A DNA stretch of 64,000 nt from Dasyornis broadbenti (Eukaryota > Chordata > Aves > Passeriformes > Dasyornithidae): NCBI GenBank assembly GCA_013397935.1, contig VZRN01005622.1:1696174-1760173 (forward strand), given 5' to 3'. The position numbers and the translations under genes were made by a program. Shown here piece after piece: positions 48,158-61,560 of this stretch (its first letter is position 1; each line of letters begins with the position of its first letter). Below the pieces are notes generated by a model, which did no database searches, was not told the origin of the DNA, and saw only the letters and a program-made list of their open reading frames with translations.

Positions 48158-49037
48158 TAGAAAGGTTACAGAAGGGGATCACAGCATACTCTGCACTTCT
48201 GGAAAAAAGAAGAGCTAAATCTACCTCTGCCAATACTTTCTCTGGCTTCCTAAGGATCATGGGATGTCTGGCCAGACAGCTGATGAGAGACAATTAACAG
48301 GGGCTCAGTTGTGCAGACACCCAGCTCATCTGTTGGAGGATGAACCACCTCTGTCTCAGTTGCCAAGCACATTCATGTCTGAAGCTGAGTGCCTCAGTGG
48401 CAGTGGCCACACCACCACCACCTGCTGCTCCCCCTGTGAGGTAGGTAGGGTGATTCTGCAAGGATCAGTTATCCTTTCAATGGCATGTCAAAGCTTTACC
48501 ATCAGCCTCTAAAATCCTACATAAACTCTAAGCTATCCAAAAATGGTACCCCCAAATGCCAGTACCTGCTTCTCTCAGAGAACACCTAATATCCCAAGTG
48601 CTACCACCCAGCTGAGAAAACATTTGCCAAACACAGGGGCAAGTATCTGCCAGCAAAGTGCAGCTCACAGTCTGTGCACATTGCCATGACTTTTAGTAAA
48701 AAGTCCAGTAAAATTAACAGCAAGGGTTCTCATCAACCAAATGGGATTTAGGATCATTCTGAGACAGGTGGTAACTAAGTCCTAAATGCTAACATCCCAC
48801 CTCCAGGCATGACTGACCACCCCATAAAATAGCCATTATCCAAAATGCTACTTAACATTCTTGTGGTGACAGTGTAACCAGGTCCCACTGCCTGGAAACA
48901 ATGTCAAAGTCAGCTTACTGCTGTTCTCTGTAGCTCTGGTGTGAAAGATAAGTCTGAGAGAACAAGAAATAAGTTAATATTGATCTTCAGATTTCCACAG
49001 TGATCAGTTTGAGGTGAAGAGAAAAACAGAGAAGACT

Positions 49038-52000
49038 CTACAGTTCTGTTTTCAGCCATTCAGATGTGATCTCACTGTAGTTCTTCCTCCTTTTCACTTT
49101 GTAAGTCAAAGTTTGGGAATATTCAGACAGCAGATGCTCCCAGTAGCAAGAGACATCCTCCATCTCCAAGTGCTCAGTGATGAACTGACGTCCCCTAGAG
49201 ACACACAAGACACAGTCAGGACTGTTTTCCAGATCCTACAAGAGTCATTAGCTTTGGTTTGGGTGTATATCAACTTTCACTCTTCCTTGTTTCAAATGAG
49301 AAACAACATGCACTGCTCTGTATCATCTATTTTAATTTTACAATTTTCATTCATGCTCACAGCTCTGACAGTTGCAGTGCTTTTGCTATCCTCAAGATGG
49401 TATTTGCTATCTGGGATAATAAATATCAGATTTCACTTATCACATACAGCTAGAACAGCACTGATGCAAGCTGTCAGAAGCCAGCCTGGATAGATAATGT
49501 TTACAGTGCAGACACAGCTCCCAGGAGTCAGCTCGCCTCATGCTGAGACGAAAGCTCCCAACCTCTGCCAGCTTTCTGTGGGGTTCCTGACATGGGTCAC
49601 ATGTGAACCAAAGAGCTAAGCACAGAATCCTGTTCTCTGCTTCCCCCTGCTTGTTATGAGTGCTCCAGCTCTCCTGCTGTTATTGCAGAAGATCAGTTAT
49701 ACTGCACCCTACTAATACTAGGCTGTCTTTGATGGGCAACTCCTTCAAAAGCAGTGTAAAAAAATGCTTTGGAAGAAGACTGCCTAATAGCCAAGAAGAA
49801 CACCCAACTTACCTCTCTGAAATTTCTTGTGCTATGGCATCATTTTCCTTTACAAACTGCAAGAGCTCCCTAAAATGAAGACAAGAAAAAAAAAAAAAAA
49901 GAAAAAAAAGCTATGGAACAACCGGCTCAGTGGAGAACATCATCCCTTAGCTAAATTGTTGGGGAGGGTGAGGTTAAGAGTCTACAACTGAGTGAAGGTG
50001 CTTCTCACCTCAGAGCACAGAAGAAACTTCTCACCTTGATTGTGTCATATCAGTTCTGGACAACATGCTGAAATCTGGGAGCTAGCACATCTTTGGCCCA
50101 CTGATAAGTTCCTCTTCCCCCTTATCTGTGCTGCAGGGCTCACTTGCAAATTTCAGTGTCTAGTGCCTGCTGATTTCAGTGAGAATGACAGGCCTACACA
50201 CTCCAGTGAAACTGTACTCCCCAAGTAACAGGAGTAAAGGATTCTTTGGGGGCAATTATGAAAAGACCATGACCTCCAAAAGTCTTCGCCTGATACCTCG
50301 GCGTGGAGTCATTTCATGGCTTAACACAAACAATCCCACCTTCCCAAATGCTTTCCCGTGGTAAGGAATGCTCCATGGAGTGGCCTCAGGCCTCACACCT
50401 GACATCAGAGAGGTCTGACCGGACTGGGACGTAGTGGACCCAAGGCTTCAGCTGGGGGTAGAAGAACTCCAGCCACTCTTCTCCAACGTGAAAGACGAGT
50501 GAGCCACACAAGAAAAGGTGTTTCAAGCGGAAACTGGCTGCCACTCCCCGGAAATTAAACAGGTACCTTTCAAAGGATGAGCAGAGAGAGGGACCTGATC
50601 ACACATTTTGTGTGAGGAAATACACTAAGGTGTGCTGGTCTCCAGGTAGCAGTGAACCTTCCCTAACCGGCAGCAGCTGAGGGCCTCCCTCACACTGAGC
50701 ATAACACCAGTCACTAAAACAGAGGGAAGGCATTTATTTGAAGTTGCTCACAGGAAAAGTGAGCTGAAGTTAAGGATGTGCTAGGTGAGTTTCTGCTGTC
50801 TGTCAAAGCTCAGTGACAAAATCAAGGTGTGAGGCTTTACCTCTGATAAAGGCACCTGCCTGTGACAAACCAAAGGAGGCCTCATGGACAATTGCCAACA
50901 AGGCATGGAAGGTCCCAACATGGATCCCATGACCCTGTGGGGTCATCCAGAGACTATGTCAACCACAAGGAAATTTTTCCCAATTTTCTCTTGCCTAGGA
51001 GTAAAGCTTTTCTGTTCACTTTTGTGCTTTGCCACATCTATCTCAGGTTATTTTTTCCTCTGGGATTCTGCTTTAATCTGAATGTAATTGTTTCATATTA
51101 ACTTGGGAATGCAACCCTAGGAGGTTAAATGGGCCAGCACACAACAGATGGACTTTGCAGATAACAAAGAATCCACAATTTTGTTTTCAGTATTTTCTGC
51201 CAAGTTAGTAAAGTGGGCTTGACTGCAGCAAGGGGGTATTTCTCTTAGCAAACTGTATCTCAGAGGGATGTTTGTTTGCTTACTTGTTTTCTTTTTCAAA
51301 CCCACATTTCTCCTATTATATGGAAAGCTGGTTTTGCTATGGGGAAACCTTTCCAGTACATATAACTAATCTTTGAAGTCAAACATTTTGGGCTGGGGGA
51401 AGAGAGTTCTTCCTTTAATGAAACTATTTTGGGTGAGATGGAGTTTATATATTACATATATTTTGGGCAAGATGGGAATTACAGCTAAACTTAGTTCAGC
51501 AGTAAATGACATGGAGTAAATCTGAAATTACTTTGCATTATTTGTGTTACCTAGTAGCTCAAGGCAGGGACAAGGAGCTTGTTGTATTAGGAACTCAACA
51601 AATACATGTAGAGATGTAACAAGAGCAGTGGTCTGGAAGCAAGGATTCTCTGTCCAATTCCAGACACAGCTCCCACCATCCATGAGCTCAGCCAAGCCAG
51701 CTTGCTATAGCACCTACACTGAAGGGAGCAGCCAGAAATTCACGTTGACCCTACCACCCTGGACTACAACAAAAGTGTGTGAGAAGGTCTCAGCCTACAC
51801 CATATGATGGGCTGGGGAGCATCAGATTTGGGCAGTGTGTATGTAACAGAAGGGAGAAATCTGGGCAACAGTCTAGTGAAATACAAAATGAGACAAGTCA
51901 ATCACATTTGCACAAAAACACAGATTCAGCCAAATGACTGAGCTCTTATATCAACAGATTCTGGCTGGCAGAATCACAACTAGCAGAAGAAAAAGCAAAA

Positions 52001-55000
52001 CATCTGACACACAAGTGCATACACACTAAGAGTTTATATTGTACATAGAAACCTGTGAGAGTATTACACCAAAAAACCCTCACTAAAGTAGTTAAAGAAT
52101 AAAAACCTTTGTAAATCAAAACCACATTCTCCCAAACAACATAAAAAAAATGAATTAATACTATGTCTGCTCAATCAGATTTCAGGTTCTCTCTTTTACT
52201 ACATACATGCAGTGGCAGCACTTGTCATGCTAAGCTCCAAAATTTTCAGCTGTCTTACATCTGCTCACAAGCTTTCATATCTGCATGGAGCTGGTTGTTG
52301 AGATAGACCTTAAAATAAAATGAGACCCTACACCATGCAAGGAAATAATAACCCATAGCCATTAAATACCTTTACGAAACAAAACTCTTACTTGTATTTG
52401 CAGTGATCAGCCAGTGGAATTTCCTTTGCAGGAGGCTTTCCTAAGGTGTCCTTAAAATAAAGAGAAATAATAATAATAAAAAAAATCACTAAGCTTCAAA
52501 TAGTTATTTAATTTGTTTTCCTTCTCAGTTAGAAACAAAGGTGATGTGTTAGAACCTTCCATTCCCACTTCTGAGAAAACCTTCTCTGGTGGGCTGTTAG
52601 AAGGATTATAAAGAATTCCCGGCCCTTCAAACAGGGAAAAAAAGCTCAGTAAATTACACACTGCCTGTAAGTGAATGCCAGCACAAACATACTAAATGAT
52701 AATGTTTTGTTGGCAGCTACAGAGTGGAAAACAGCTTGGGACAATGGATTGTGTGAAGCCAAGTGTAACCGGATTAGCCAAGACTGTCTGGAGAGAGCTG
52801 GACTGTAGACTAAGTATGAAACTAAAAAGTTATCAGCAACAGTTATCAGAAAGTTATCCACAACAGGATCGAGAAATGGAGAAAACAGAAAAAGGTTTAA
52901 AGACTGACAACACCACAGAGGCAGCTCAGAGACAGAAGGGGAAGGGTTGGCCAATTTTGCTGTGGGAGTGGAGGAGATTGGCAGTGATTCATTTTCTTAT
53001 GTGTTCTGCTTTCCTTGAACAGAAACATAGAAGGAAGAAAAGTGTTTGGCCTGCCAGGCTCTAGAGACTCCTTCCTTTGATCTGTCAGAGAGGTGCAGCC
53101 ATCAAGGGAACTACAAACCTCCCCCACTCTAAAGGATCACCCACAACTCTCCAGCAAGATGTTTCTCACTCATCAAAGCCATCTTGCAATGCCACCCCTT
53201 CTGGCCTTCACACTCAGAAGACAGACAAACACCCACACACCTTTTCAGATTTCCAAGCCTGGTTTTTAGTGTACTCAGCATCAACAAGTTCTGGGTTTTC
53301 TCGGGACAGCAGGATGAGGGGATCTCTCTCAGGGCTTGTTCTGAAAAAGAAATGCTATCACTAATTGCCAATCCACATGACTCAACACAGCTAAAACCGC
53401 AGGACTCAAGGCACTACTTCTTTCTGAGGCTGACCTCCCTATGTGCCCTCAAAACATTATGAAGTGTGTACCATAGTGTATTTCTGTCCAAGAGTATATT
53501 AACAGAAGAGAATGAGTTATGGGTACCAAAATTATTTGACTTACTATATATTTAACAGTATTATTTAAACAATTTCCAGGACAAATCCTGCTTCCTTCAG
53601 GGTTTATCCTGACGGGTGCCAAATGCTTTGGCTCCCTCCTTAAACAGGGAGAGTTAAGAGGTGCTCAGCATCTTCAGCAGTGATTCATCTGACAAGGACT
53701 TTAAAACGCTGCTGATAAACAAGGTTATGACATCCCTGACACACATTCCTCATCACCTCCTGAGCCTACTTGGTAAGCCAGCAAATCCTTCCCTGTTGGG
53801 GATGGGGAAGAAACAAAGTATGGGGTTTAACAATGTTCCAAACTGTCACTGGAGAGAGGCCATAAATAATCTTCTCTTACCCCCCACCACTCAGGTAACA
53901 TAAGGCCAGAATACTTTTCATTCAGTGTGTAGCCCTTGCACAGCAAATAAAGCATTCACATTGCCAGGAAGCATGAACAGCAATATTAAATCTTTAAATT
54001 TGGATCAAGCACCTGCAGTTCCCTTCACAAAACAAGCGGGTTCCTGAGGTGACAGTCTTAGCTATTAAGAAATAATGTAGCAAATCCATCACAACTTCTG
54101 TTTCTAATACTAGGTGATTATAATAAACTAGTAGCAAATGGTAATTCTTTTGGAGAATAACTAATGGTGCAACACCCTACAACATGTCTCACTTTCCTTA
54201 CTTTTGGAAAACACGCTCTGGGTTACACTTAATTAGGGATTAGATCTTGGAGACATGAAAATTTCTACATACAGAGAGCTATCACAGCCTATGTTGGTAG
54301 AATCTTCTGTCGCAGGAAAACACGCTCACCTGGATCCTCGGAAATATCCTTTAGAGATTTTTTTCTTCCATGGCCATTTTTCTGCAGATCTGAAAATATT
54401 TTTTATACATAACAATAAATGATTTAATATAACCAGGAAACAGCACTCTCATCAGCTTTCACAGCATGATGTCTTTTTCTATTCTTCATTTTTGATGGAA
54501 ATCACTTTCTTCATTATAGAAGAAAAAACCTCTCAGCCAGGTCCAATGAAACAAGTTTTCCTGTGAATATTGTTTTTAAGGCAACATGATATAGGCTATT
54601 TTCCAGAACACCTTTGAGTCAAAACAATGTATTACACACAACCACCCCACCAAATCTTGAAGGCTTTTAAAAGTTTACCTAAGATTTGAATCCACTTTTT
54701 GTACTGTGGTTTTATTTTGCTGTACTTCACTGAACATGGATAGTGAAAAATGACTAGAGAGTTTCTAATCAGTCATTTCCCGCTACGAAACAAAACTACC
54801 AATCAACAAGCAAAAAACCCACCTAGTGTGTTGCACTTAAAACACAGGAGTTCATTGTTTTTCCTAAGCACTTTCATTTTAAACCTAATTAAGTCCTTCA
54901 AAATAGCTGCTCGCCTGTTTTTTTCCTGCCAGTGCAGTTACCTACCTCACCACCTCTCAGGGAAACTCTGCCATACTTTTCTACTGCACCTAATGGAACA

Positions 55001-58000
55001 TGCAGGTCCTGACCCCCAAAGTGATCTACCTGTGCATTATAACCCAGTGACACAAGTGAAAACACAAGGATGAATAAATGCTTTGGATCTCCATTGCATT
55101 ACAACACATTAAGATTTAGCTATGAATAGTCATGCAGATCTTCAGATTTTGAAGAGGGAAAGATTCAACCTTGCATTCTGAAGTCAAGTTATTTACATAG
55201 AAGTGTTTTTTTGCTATCTTCTTTCTATGTTCACTCACTGTTGCACACTTGGTTTGCCACTCTCCATGGGAAGCAGCCCCTTACTCTGCTAGTAAGTCAA
55301 AAGATCCTGCCAAAAGGAAGACTCCCAGCCAGAAACATCTTGTGTCTTAGCCCAGTAGTGACTCTTGGTTCTTAGGAATGATTCCAGGTTTTTCTATTGC
55401 ACAATGACACTCAAGTAAAAGCAGATCTAAAGAAGGCTTTCCTTTAGCCTTCCAGAAGCTTATACAAACATCCTGGATCATCCCTGCAGTGAAAAAAACA
55501 CAGCTCCTAGAGAAGTAGTTGAAAAGAAAGAAAAATATTTCTGTATGTCAGGGGAGATTTCTGCAGGCAAAAGATAACTGCTACTTTATTGACAAACCTT
55601 TCCCCAAACCTGATAGTAATCTGGCCCTGACAGCATGAAGGATGTGCATAGTTTCTCCTCTGCATTCCTTACTAAAGGATTGCAAACAGAGGAGCTAATT
55701 ATAACTTCCAGTTACATCATCCAAGGTTTCCATGGAGAATTCCCACAGAGCACTTAGGCTGTAGGTGGCTAACATGAGGCACCAGGACAGATCACAGGCC
55801 AACAGACCCATGGCCTTAGACATCAACACTGGCCCAGTGTTGCCCAGGGCAAGATGGACTTTTGTCTTCCATGAACACCACATAACCCCACGCATAACCA
55901 TTTCCAAAACATACCTTCTGAGGTCCTCTCTCATGAGGTCCCAGCGCCCTAAACCTGTTGGGTAAATTGGCCAAACAGCTGGTCCTCCTTCCCAAAATGT
56001 CCAGGCAGGATACATGATATCATTGTATTCAGATGTCTTGAGAAAAAGGAGAGCAATGCAAGAGTGAGAGTAATATCTACTTTGGTTTACTGACTGAGCC
56101 CACCAGTAACAAATGTTCCTTCCGGGAGCTCTGTTGGCTTTCTCTGTTACCCTTCCGTAAGGGTACCCTTCCACAAGAGCTTTGTAGTCACCATTTGCTG
56201 GGGCTACAGAATCACAGGATCATTAGGGTTGGAAGGGACCTCTGGAGATCATCCAGTCCAACCCCCCTGTCAAGGCAAGATCACCTAGAGCAAGTTACAC
56301 AGAAACATGCCCAGGTGGGTTTCAAATGCCTCTAGAGAGGGAGACTTCACAACCTCCCTGGGCAGGGGTCATATGAAGACAGCTCAATATTGAAATGGTT
56401 CAATGATTTTAAAACAGGCCTTGTCTTGCTGTGTGATGGCACGGAACTTTCATGTAAAAACAGTGGAAGAGATCCATGATGCAGCTGATTACTAAATAGC
56501 AAAAGACCTGAGCTCAACTCACCTTTCTAAAGGCTCGTGCCTATGTGTAGCTACAAATGCTTTCTTCTGATGATAAGTCAAGAGGTATTATTATCGCCTC
56601 AGAGACAGAAGCACTTGGAGACACTGTGACATTTAGGTTTCCAACACTTCAGTTCATTCCACCCTTCCTAGAGATCACTTAACAATTCACTGTGACAAAT
56701 ATCCAGGTCATGTAAGAATTCCAATTCCTCACTCCTGTTTGGTTGCTGAAGTCCCCATATATCATCAGAGGGAAGACCAGCACTGAAGTAAGACTAAACC
56801 CTTCCATGAAACCAGACTATAGGCACTTCCTTGCACTAGTAATAAACTTCCTACACAATTATCCATTTATCTGTCACCTGGAGATACTGGAGAGTCCAAG
56901 ACCACCAAGGTAGTTAGGAGGTTAGTGCACATGACATATGAGCTGGGGCTGAGGAATGGGTTTGTCCATGCACAGGAAGAAGAGGCTTGGGGGAATGTAA
57001 ATGCCATCTCCTACTGCCTACTCTCCTACTGAGAGTTCAGGTGGAGGCACACTCTTCTGAAGAGCAGAGCCAGAGTGAGCAGCAACAGGCTTTGAATACA
57101 AGAAGAGAAATGCCAATTAGATAGTGGGAAGTATGTTTTCATTCTGACAGAGGTCAAATCTGTCTGTGGACACCCTGTCCTCAGGGAGCCTCAGACCTGG
57201 GCAGGATGCAGCCCAGAGCTGTTCCTGCTCTGAGCAAGGTGTTGGATTGTGACCTTCTGAATGAGTGTGTGCTTCTCTATCTGCTCCTTCTCAGTCTTGT
57301 TACAAATGCACTGGTAACAAACCACAACAGCTCCATGGTCAACTTTCTGAGATGCAGAATAGGACAATCCTTCAACCCCTTATGCTTTCAGCCTTAGAAA
57401 GCACATGGGACCAGCATCTTGAAGTATTCCTAACACTGACTGGTAAAATGTGAGCTGTGCCTGGGTCACTGGGTTTCAGGTAAGGATGGAGTTGAGGTTA
57501 CAGTTCAGATACTGGACAATGAGCACAGAGTTCAGTTTCTTGTAGGGTCCTGCAAGGCACCCAGGGACAGAATGATAACTACAGCTGCAAAGATTAAACT
57601 CCTGCAACCTGTTCTGCATCAGTTTGGGTTCTGCTGGCTGGAGTTAAGGCTATGCAATGGTCAAGGGGCAAGACAGCTTAGCTCTACTACTGCATCCAGC
57701 AGTAGCATGGTTGTTGGCTGACAGAGCTTTCAACAGTGTACTGAAAATCTAGAGAGAATTTTAGGCTCACTGGGGAGTTATGGATAATATTATGGTTCAG
57801 ATGGCATGAGCTGAAGGCCTGGGTTCAGAGTAAGATGCTGTAAGTTAGCAGAAACAGAGTTGGGTTTGAGCTAGCAAGACCAAATGGGTTATTGTTTCTC
57901 TTTGTATCTTACTGTCTGCTGGACTTCAGCCAAGGACAGGATCAGAGTTAGGCTGCAAAAGTGCAGGATTTGGGCAAAGCAAGATTAGCCAAAGCTTGAG

Positions 58001-61000
58001 GTGTAACAACATTTTGTTGGAAAGGATGAGACACTATGCTAGTCAGGTTTAACAGTGGGAGAGGTAGGAAAACATGCAGGGTTCTTGAGTCTGGGAACAG
58101 AGAAGCAAACAGTGATTGTCTCCATGCATCTGTGCACCTCTGTGTTTGTGTGCATGTTTCCAGGTGGAAAAGGCAATCCAAAGAAAAGGGTTCACAGAAG
58201 ATGACAATATTATAGAAAAGAAAGTAAGAAACACTTGTCTCTGGTACCACAAAAAAACGGACTCAAATATTTGCATTAAATGCAATCAACTGTATGACAA
58301 CTGACATGATCAAAAATCCTTAATATTGCTGATACACTATGGTTACAATTTCAACAGAGGTACTGTAGCAAATGACAGCAATGCTGGCACATATCCCATC
58401 CAGCTGTGTATCATTCCACTGCAGCAGAGGCACACTTTTCGACCTGGAAGAGGAGCTAATGAGGGGAAAAGCTGACCTATCAAATTGATCTGCAAGTCTG
58501 TCTGCCAGAAAACTGGAAGCAAAAGGAAACAAAGGGCAGAAAAGAAGCAATTTTGATGCACAGAAAACCTGTGGAGAACTATCCTAAAAAATATATTCCC
58601 AAGAGAAAGAAGGGCATGCAAGTCTTGGAAACACCCAACTTTTAAACGTGTGTGTACCTTACTGAAGGAGAAGACTGGCATAATGGGTTTCATCCACTTG
58701 GGAACCTGGGGGTAGTCTCGCACGTTGATCACCATTTCCATGTCAGGAAGGCGGTGGATGATCCCCAGAATGAAGTGCTCAACTCCACTGCATCTGTGGA
58801 GAAATGACACTTGGCAAAAGAGCTCTAAGAAGGAGGCAGACTCCTGCAGTCTCTTGCAGGCCTTTCTCTGTACTGAGGTAGAAGAGATGGTGAGACTATG
58901 CCACACCATGATGCAAACTGGGAACTGCCTGCAGCAGCCTCCAAGTCCCACTGCAGTATGGACACCAAAGAGGCAATGCATCCTGCTAAATCTGGCCTGA
59001 TCTGCCCCTTTCTCTGGGATCCCACAACCAACCAAATCTTTGCACACTGAAATGCAACAGTGACTTTCTTACTGATTCATTTCAGCCTAATAGTTTATTT
59101 TCTAGGCCTCTGCTCTGATGAGGAATTCAAACCTCTGAAATACCACTCGGCTCAATGACTTTCAACTTGGCAGTGTTGGAAGTACTCCTCTGTCCCAGAC
59201 AGGCAGAGGAAATGTTCTGCACAGCTCTTACCTTGCTGGGAACATGCAGTCCTGCTCACGGTACAATTTGTTTTTAATTATTTGGTAGTGTGTCCCAAGC
59301 TTCCGGCTCACCACGTCTGACATTGTCTCCTTAGAAACGCCACCTCGAAAAGGAGCCAGGTCCTGCTTCCAGACACTGAAACAAAACCACCAGCCATTAT
59401 TATGTACCACAGGGAGGATACTGTGCATTAAATAATTGCAGTACGCAGAACAGGCTTCTAGCTAAAACAAGCTCCGTGTAGCTTCTAGGAGCTCTGGTGT
59501 GAGAATTTAAGTCACTTGGAAGTTCCTCAGAGACTCATAGGTCCAAGCTTCACACTTTTACCTATGTGCTGTTTGCCTGATCACAAAACCCAGCACAAGA
59601 CAACTTTAGGTACTCTCTCACAAAAGCACCTGACATACCCTGGCATGTTTTGGGTAAAAGCCTTCAGCTCAATTCACCCTTGGAGCTCTGGCCCTCCAAA
59701 AATGTTGCGGCCCTTTTTGGACCAAACCAAAACTCCTCACACAATGTCATGCTATGTAGACATCAAAAAAGAAGGTAACAGTCTAGTTGCAGGGAACACC
59801 ACCACCCAGCAACACTGGGTGCAGTGAAATCTGGCCCAGGACAGGCCCATGCAGCACGTGTTCTGCATATCACCAGTGAACTCTAGGAACACAGTATGGA
59901 AACACAAACCTAATGAATATAAGAACACACAGAAGGAGTATGCAATTCTTATAAATTTAGTCTAAAGGTCTTCTGATCTAACTGCTTGGACCATGTAATA
60001 AACAGTGTCAGATTGTAACAGCCAAGGAAACATCCTTTGCTTTTAGGTAGATATTGCATCAATGTTTCAGTTTAAGAAAACACTGTGAGGGTGATCCCAC
60101 TGTGCGGGTGGTCAAACACAGGTACAGGATGCCCAGACAGGCTGTGGAGTTTCTTTGACACATTAATGTCGAGATATTCAAAACCTGACTGGGCACAATC
60201 CTAGCAACCCTACTTCAGCAGAGGGGTTGGACTTGATGATCTCAAGAGGTCCCCTCCAACCACCAGAATTCTGCTATTTCCTAATCAGGCAGATAGCAGT
60301 AAAACCATGTCAGGAATTGCCATTGTGCAGATGAGCTGACCACAGCGTAAGCAGTCTGGCAGGGATGCAATCGGGATGAGCTTGAGAACAGGAAGAGAGT
60401 TATAGTGCCATGGCACACCCACAGGCATCCTAACTTCATGTTACTATTGACTATCATGTTCTGAAGCATATTTGGAGGTTGTAACCGCTTAAAAAGGTGT
60501 TCTGCCCAAAGGTGGGCAGGAGATGGTGGAGTGTATGTTTAAAGATTAGAATATGTCTTTAGGCTGTATCTGGATTGGAACTTAGGAAAAAGACTAGAAG
60601 ACTCAGCTAGAAGAGACTTTCCCTCATCAATATTTCCAGAGCAATGAAGATCAAAAACTCCAGAGTGTACAAACAGTTGCTCAATATGACTCATCTGATT
60701 TTAAAAGCCAATATAGCACTCAAACCCCCAAAATGAGTGAGCACATCTGATACTTTTAATTAGGAGGCTTAAAGTTGGGCATCTGTGCTCCTGCATCTGA
60801 AATCCTAATTCTAAAGGCAGAAGAATATGGTAACTCTTCCCTAAATTTCTTCTCCTCCTTTGAATAAAGATGCTGCTTGAAGGTATCAACCCCCCCCCCC
60901 CAAGTACTACTGAGTGAGAAGGNACTGAGTGAGAAGGCAGAAGCAGGTTGTTAAGACAAATGTCACCAGCTATGTGTATGGTTTATTGTGTGTTCATATA

Positions 61001-61398
61001 CCAAATGCCAACACACAACAGTATGTTCAGCTGCAGAGGGTAACAACGAGTGTGGCCAGCGGTGGTCCCATAGCTGCAGATGTGACACCTTTGGGACCAA
61101 ATATTCCCTAGCTAATCCACCAGTGCTGCCGAAAGTATTCCCTCGTGTGTCCGGAGACCTGCGCAGTCGAAAGGAAACCAGTCTCTCACCTTTGGTGGCA
61201 GCTGCAATTTTCCTTTACACACGGCTCATAGGCTTCCACGGCTTTCTTAATTTGGCCAGTTATCGTTTTCCACTTGGCATCTAAAACACACAGGAANNNN
61301 NNNNNNNNNNNNNNNNNNNNNNNNNNNNNNNNNNNNNNNNNNNNNNNNNNNNNNNNCGCCATGGCCCACAGCGCCAGCGCCGCCCGCCCCGCGGCCAT
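49038..61398 (-). CDS. POGLUT1: POGLUT1, protein O-glucosyltransferase 1, eleven exons
   Basis: Exons in transcription order are 61398-61357 (then a gap), 61280-61190, 59375-59232, 58793-58658, 56036-55915, 54389-54330, 53340-53241, 52450-52392, 50566-50399, 49869-49813 and 49194-49038, all in phase with GT-AG ends where visible. POGLUT1 is a soluble ER-lumen GT90 (CAP10) enzyme that transfers glucose from UDP-glucose to serine in C-x-S-x-(P/A)-C sites of EGF repeats, including Notch. Visible marks are a signal peptide start (MAAGRAALALWA), the NCSC motif, APFRGG, VINVRDYPQVPKW (its Asp is the likely catalytic base, human Asp133), PAWTFWEGGPAVWPIYPTG, YFRGSR with SPERDPLILL, and a C-terminal KTEL retention signal. 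There are 378 visible residues, and about 14 are lost in the 60-N gap (human 392). An in-frame ATG at 61452 would add 18 basic residues before the signal peptide and is less likely. Exon 4 could use an alternative donor (tca/gtaagg), but the chosen one restores the family frame. Confidence 0.97.
56205..56370 (-). mobile_element. CR1 LINE 3' fragment in POGLUT1 intron 4
   Basis: The plus strand reads 'tacagaatcacaggatcatt', 'agggttggaagggacctctg', 'gagatcatccagtccaaccc' and 'gggagacttcacaacctccc', the reversed CR1 3' end. It lies just upstream of exon 5 (56036-55915), some 170 bases from its acceptor. Confidence 0.92.
60080..60285 (+). mobile_element. CR1 LINE 3' fragment in POGLUT1 intron 2
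   Basis: The sequence 'tgcccagacaggctgtggag', 'tttctttgacacattaatgt', 'cgagatattcaaaacctgac', 'gaggggttggacttgatgat', 'ctcaagaggtcccctccaac' is the canonical CR1 3' region reading rightward. It is antisense to POGLUT1. Confidence 0.92.
60890..60937. repeat. Poly-C run and 14-base duplication around a single N
   Basis: Twelve C residues (60890-60901) are followed by actgagtgagaagg at 60909-60922, an N at 60923, and the same fourteen bases again at 60924-60937. A homopolymer next to a perfect duplication split by N is the signature of an assembly join that failed to merge overlapping ends. Confidence 0.85.
61297..61356. other. 60-base N gap covering the end of POGLUT1 exon 1 and its first intron
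   Basis: Left of the gap is the acceptor of exon 2 (ttcctgtgtgttttag on the minus strand) and right of it is the 5' part of exon 1. About 43 coding bases, a donor and nearly all of intron 1 must lie in only 60 N, which is hardly possible, so the gap length is nominal. It sits in a very GC-rich island, a common cause of drop-out. Confidence 0.9.
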
Positions 61399-61560
61399 GG
61401 CCGCCGCACCGCCCGGCCCAAGATGGCGGCGGCGCCCGCCCCTCGCAGCCATGGGAGCTGTAGTTCCCGCCCGAGCGCTGAGGGGGCGGGCGGATAGTCC
61501 CGTGTCGTGACACAGTCGCGGCGGGGTGCGATAGATGGGGATGTGCTGCACAAGCAGCCG
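61357..61560. promoter_or_regulatory. CpG-island bidirectional promoter, POGLUT1 / TMEM39A
   Basis: A very GC-rich block surrounds the POGLUT1 start. It carries a consensus YY1 element (caagatggcggc, 61419-61430) and, on the minus strand, an aactacagctcccat element (61452-61466) matching the ZNF143/THAP11 pattern ACTACAnnTCCCA. There is no TATA box. In human POGLUT1 and TMEM39A are head-to-head neighbours. The same arrangement here is inferred from the donor-bearing non-coding exon that follows on the plus strand. Confidence 0.6.

Larger units (their letters stand above)
46721..49037. other. Spacer between TIMMDC1 promoter and POGLUT1 stop
   Basis: This 2.3 kb probably holds the POGLUT1 3' UTR. 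A minus-strand aataaa sits at 47339-47344 (TTTATT as written), and a 31-base A run lies at 48124-48154. No additional exon or recognisable transposable element was found. The two genes are tandem on the minus strand, with POGLUT1 upstream. Confidence 0.5.

Noticed and set aside
61398..61452. Upstream in-frame ATG at 61452 for POGLUT1
   Set aside because: It would put 18 arginine/glycine-rich residues before the signal peptide, and it overlaps the ZNF143-like promoter element. The ATG at 61398 directly precedes the hydrophobic signal core.
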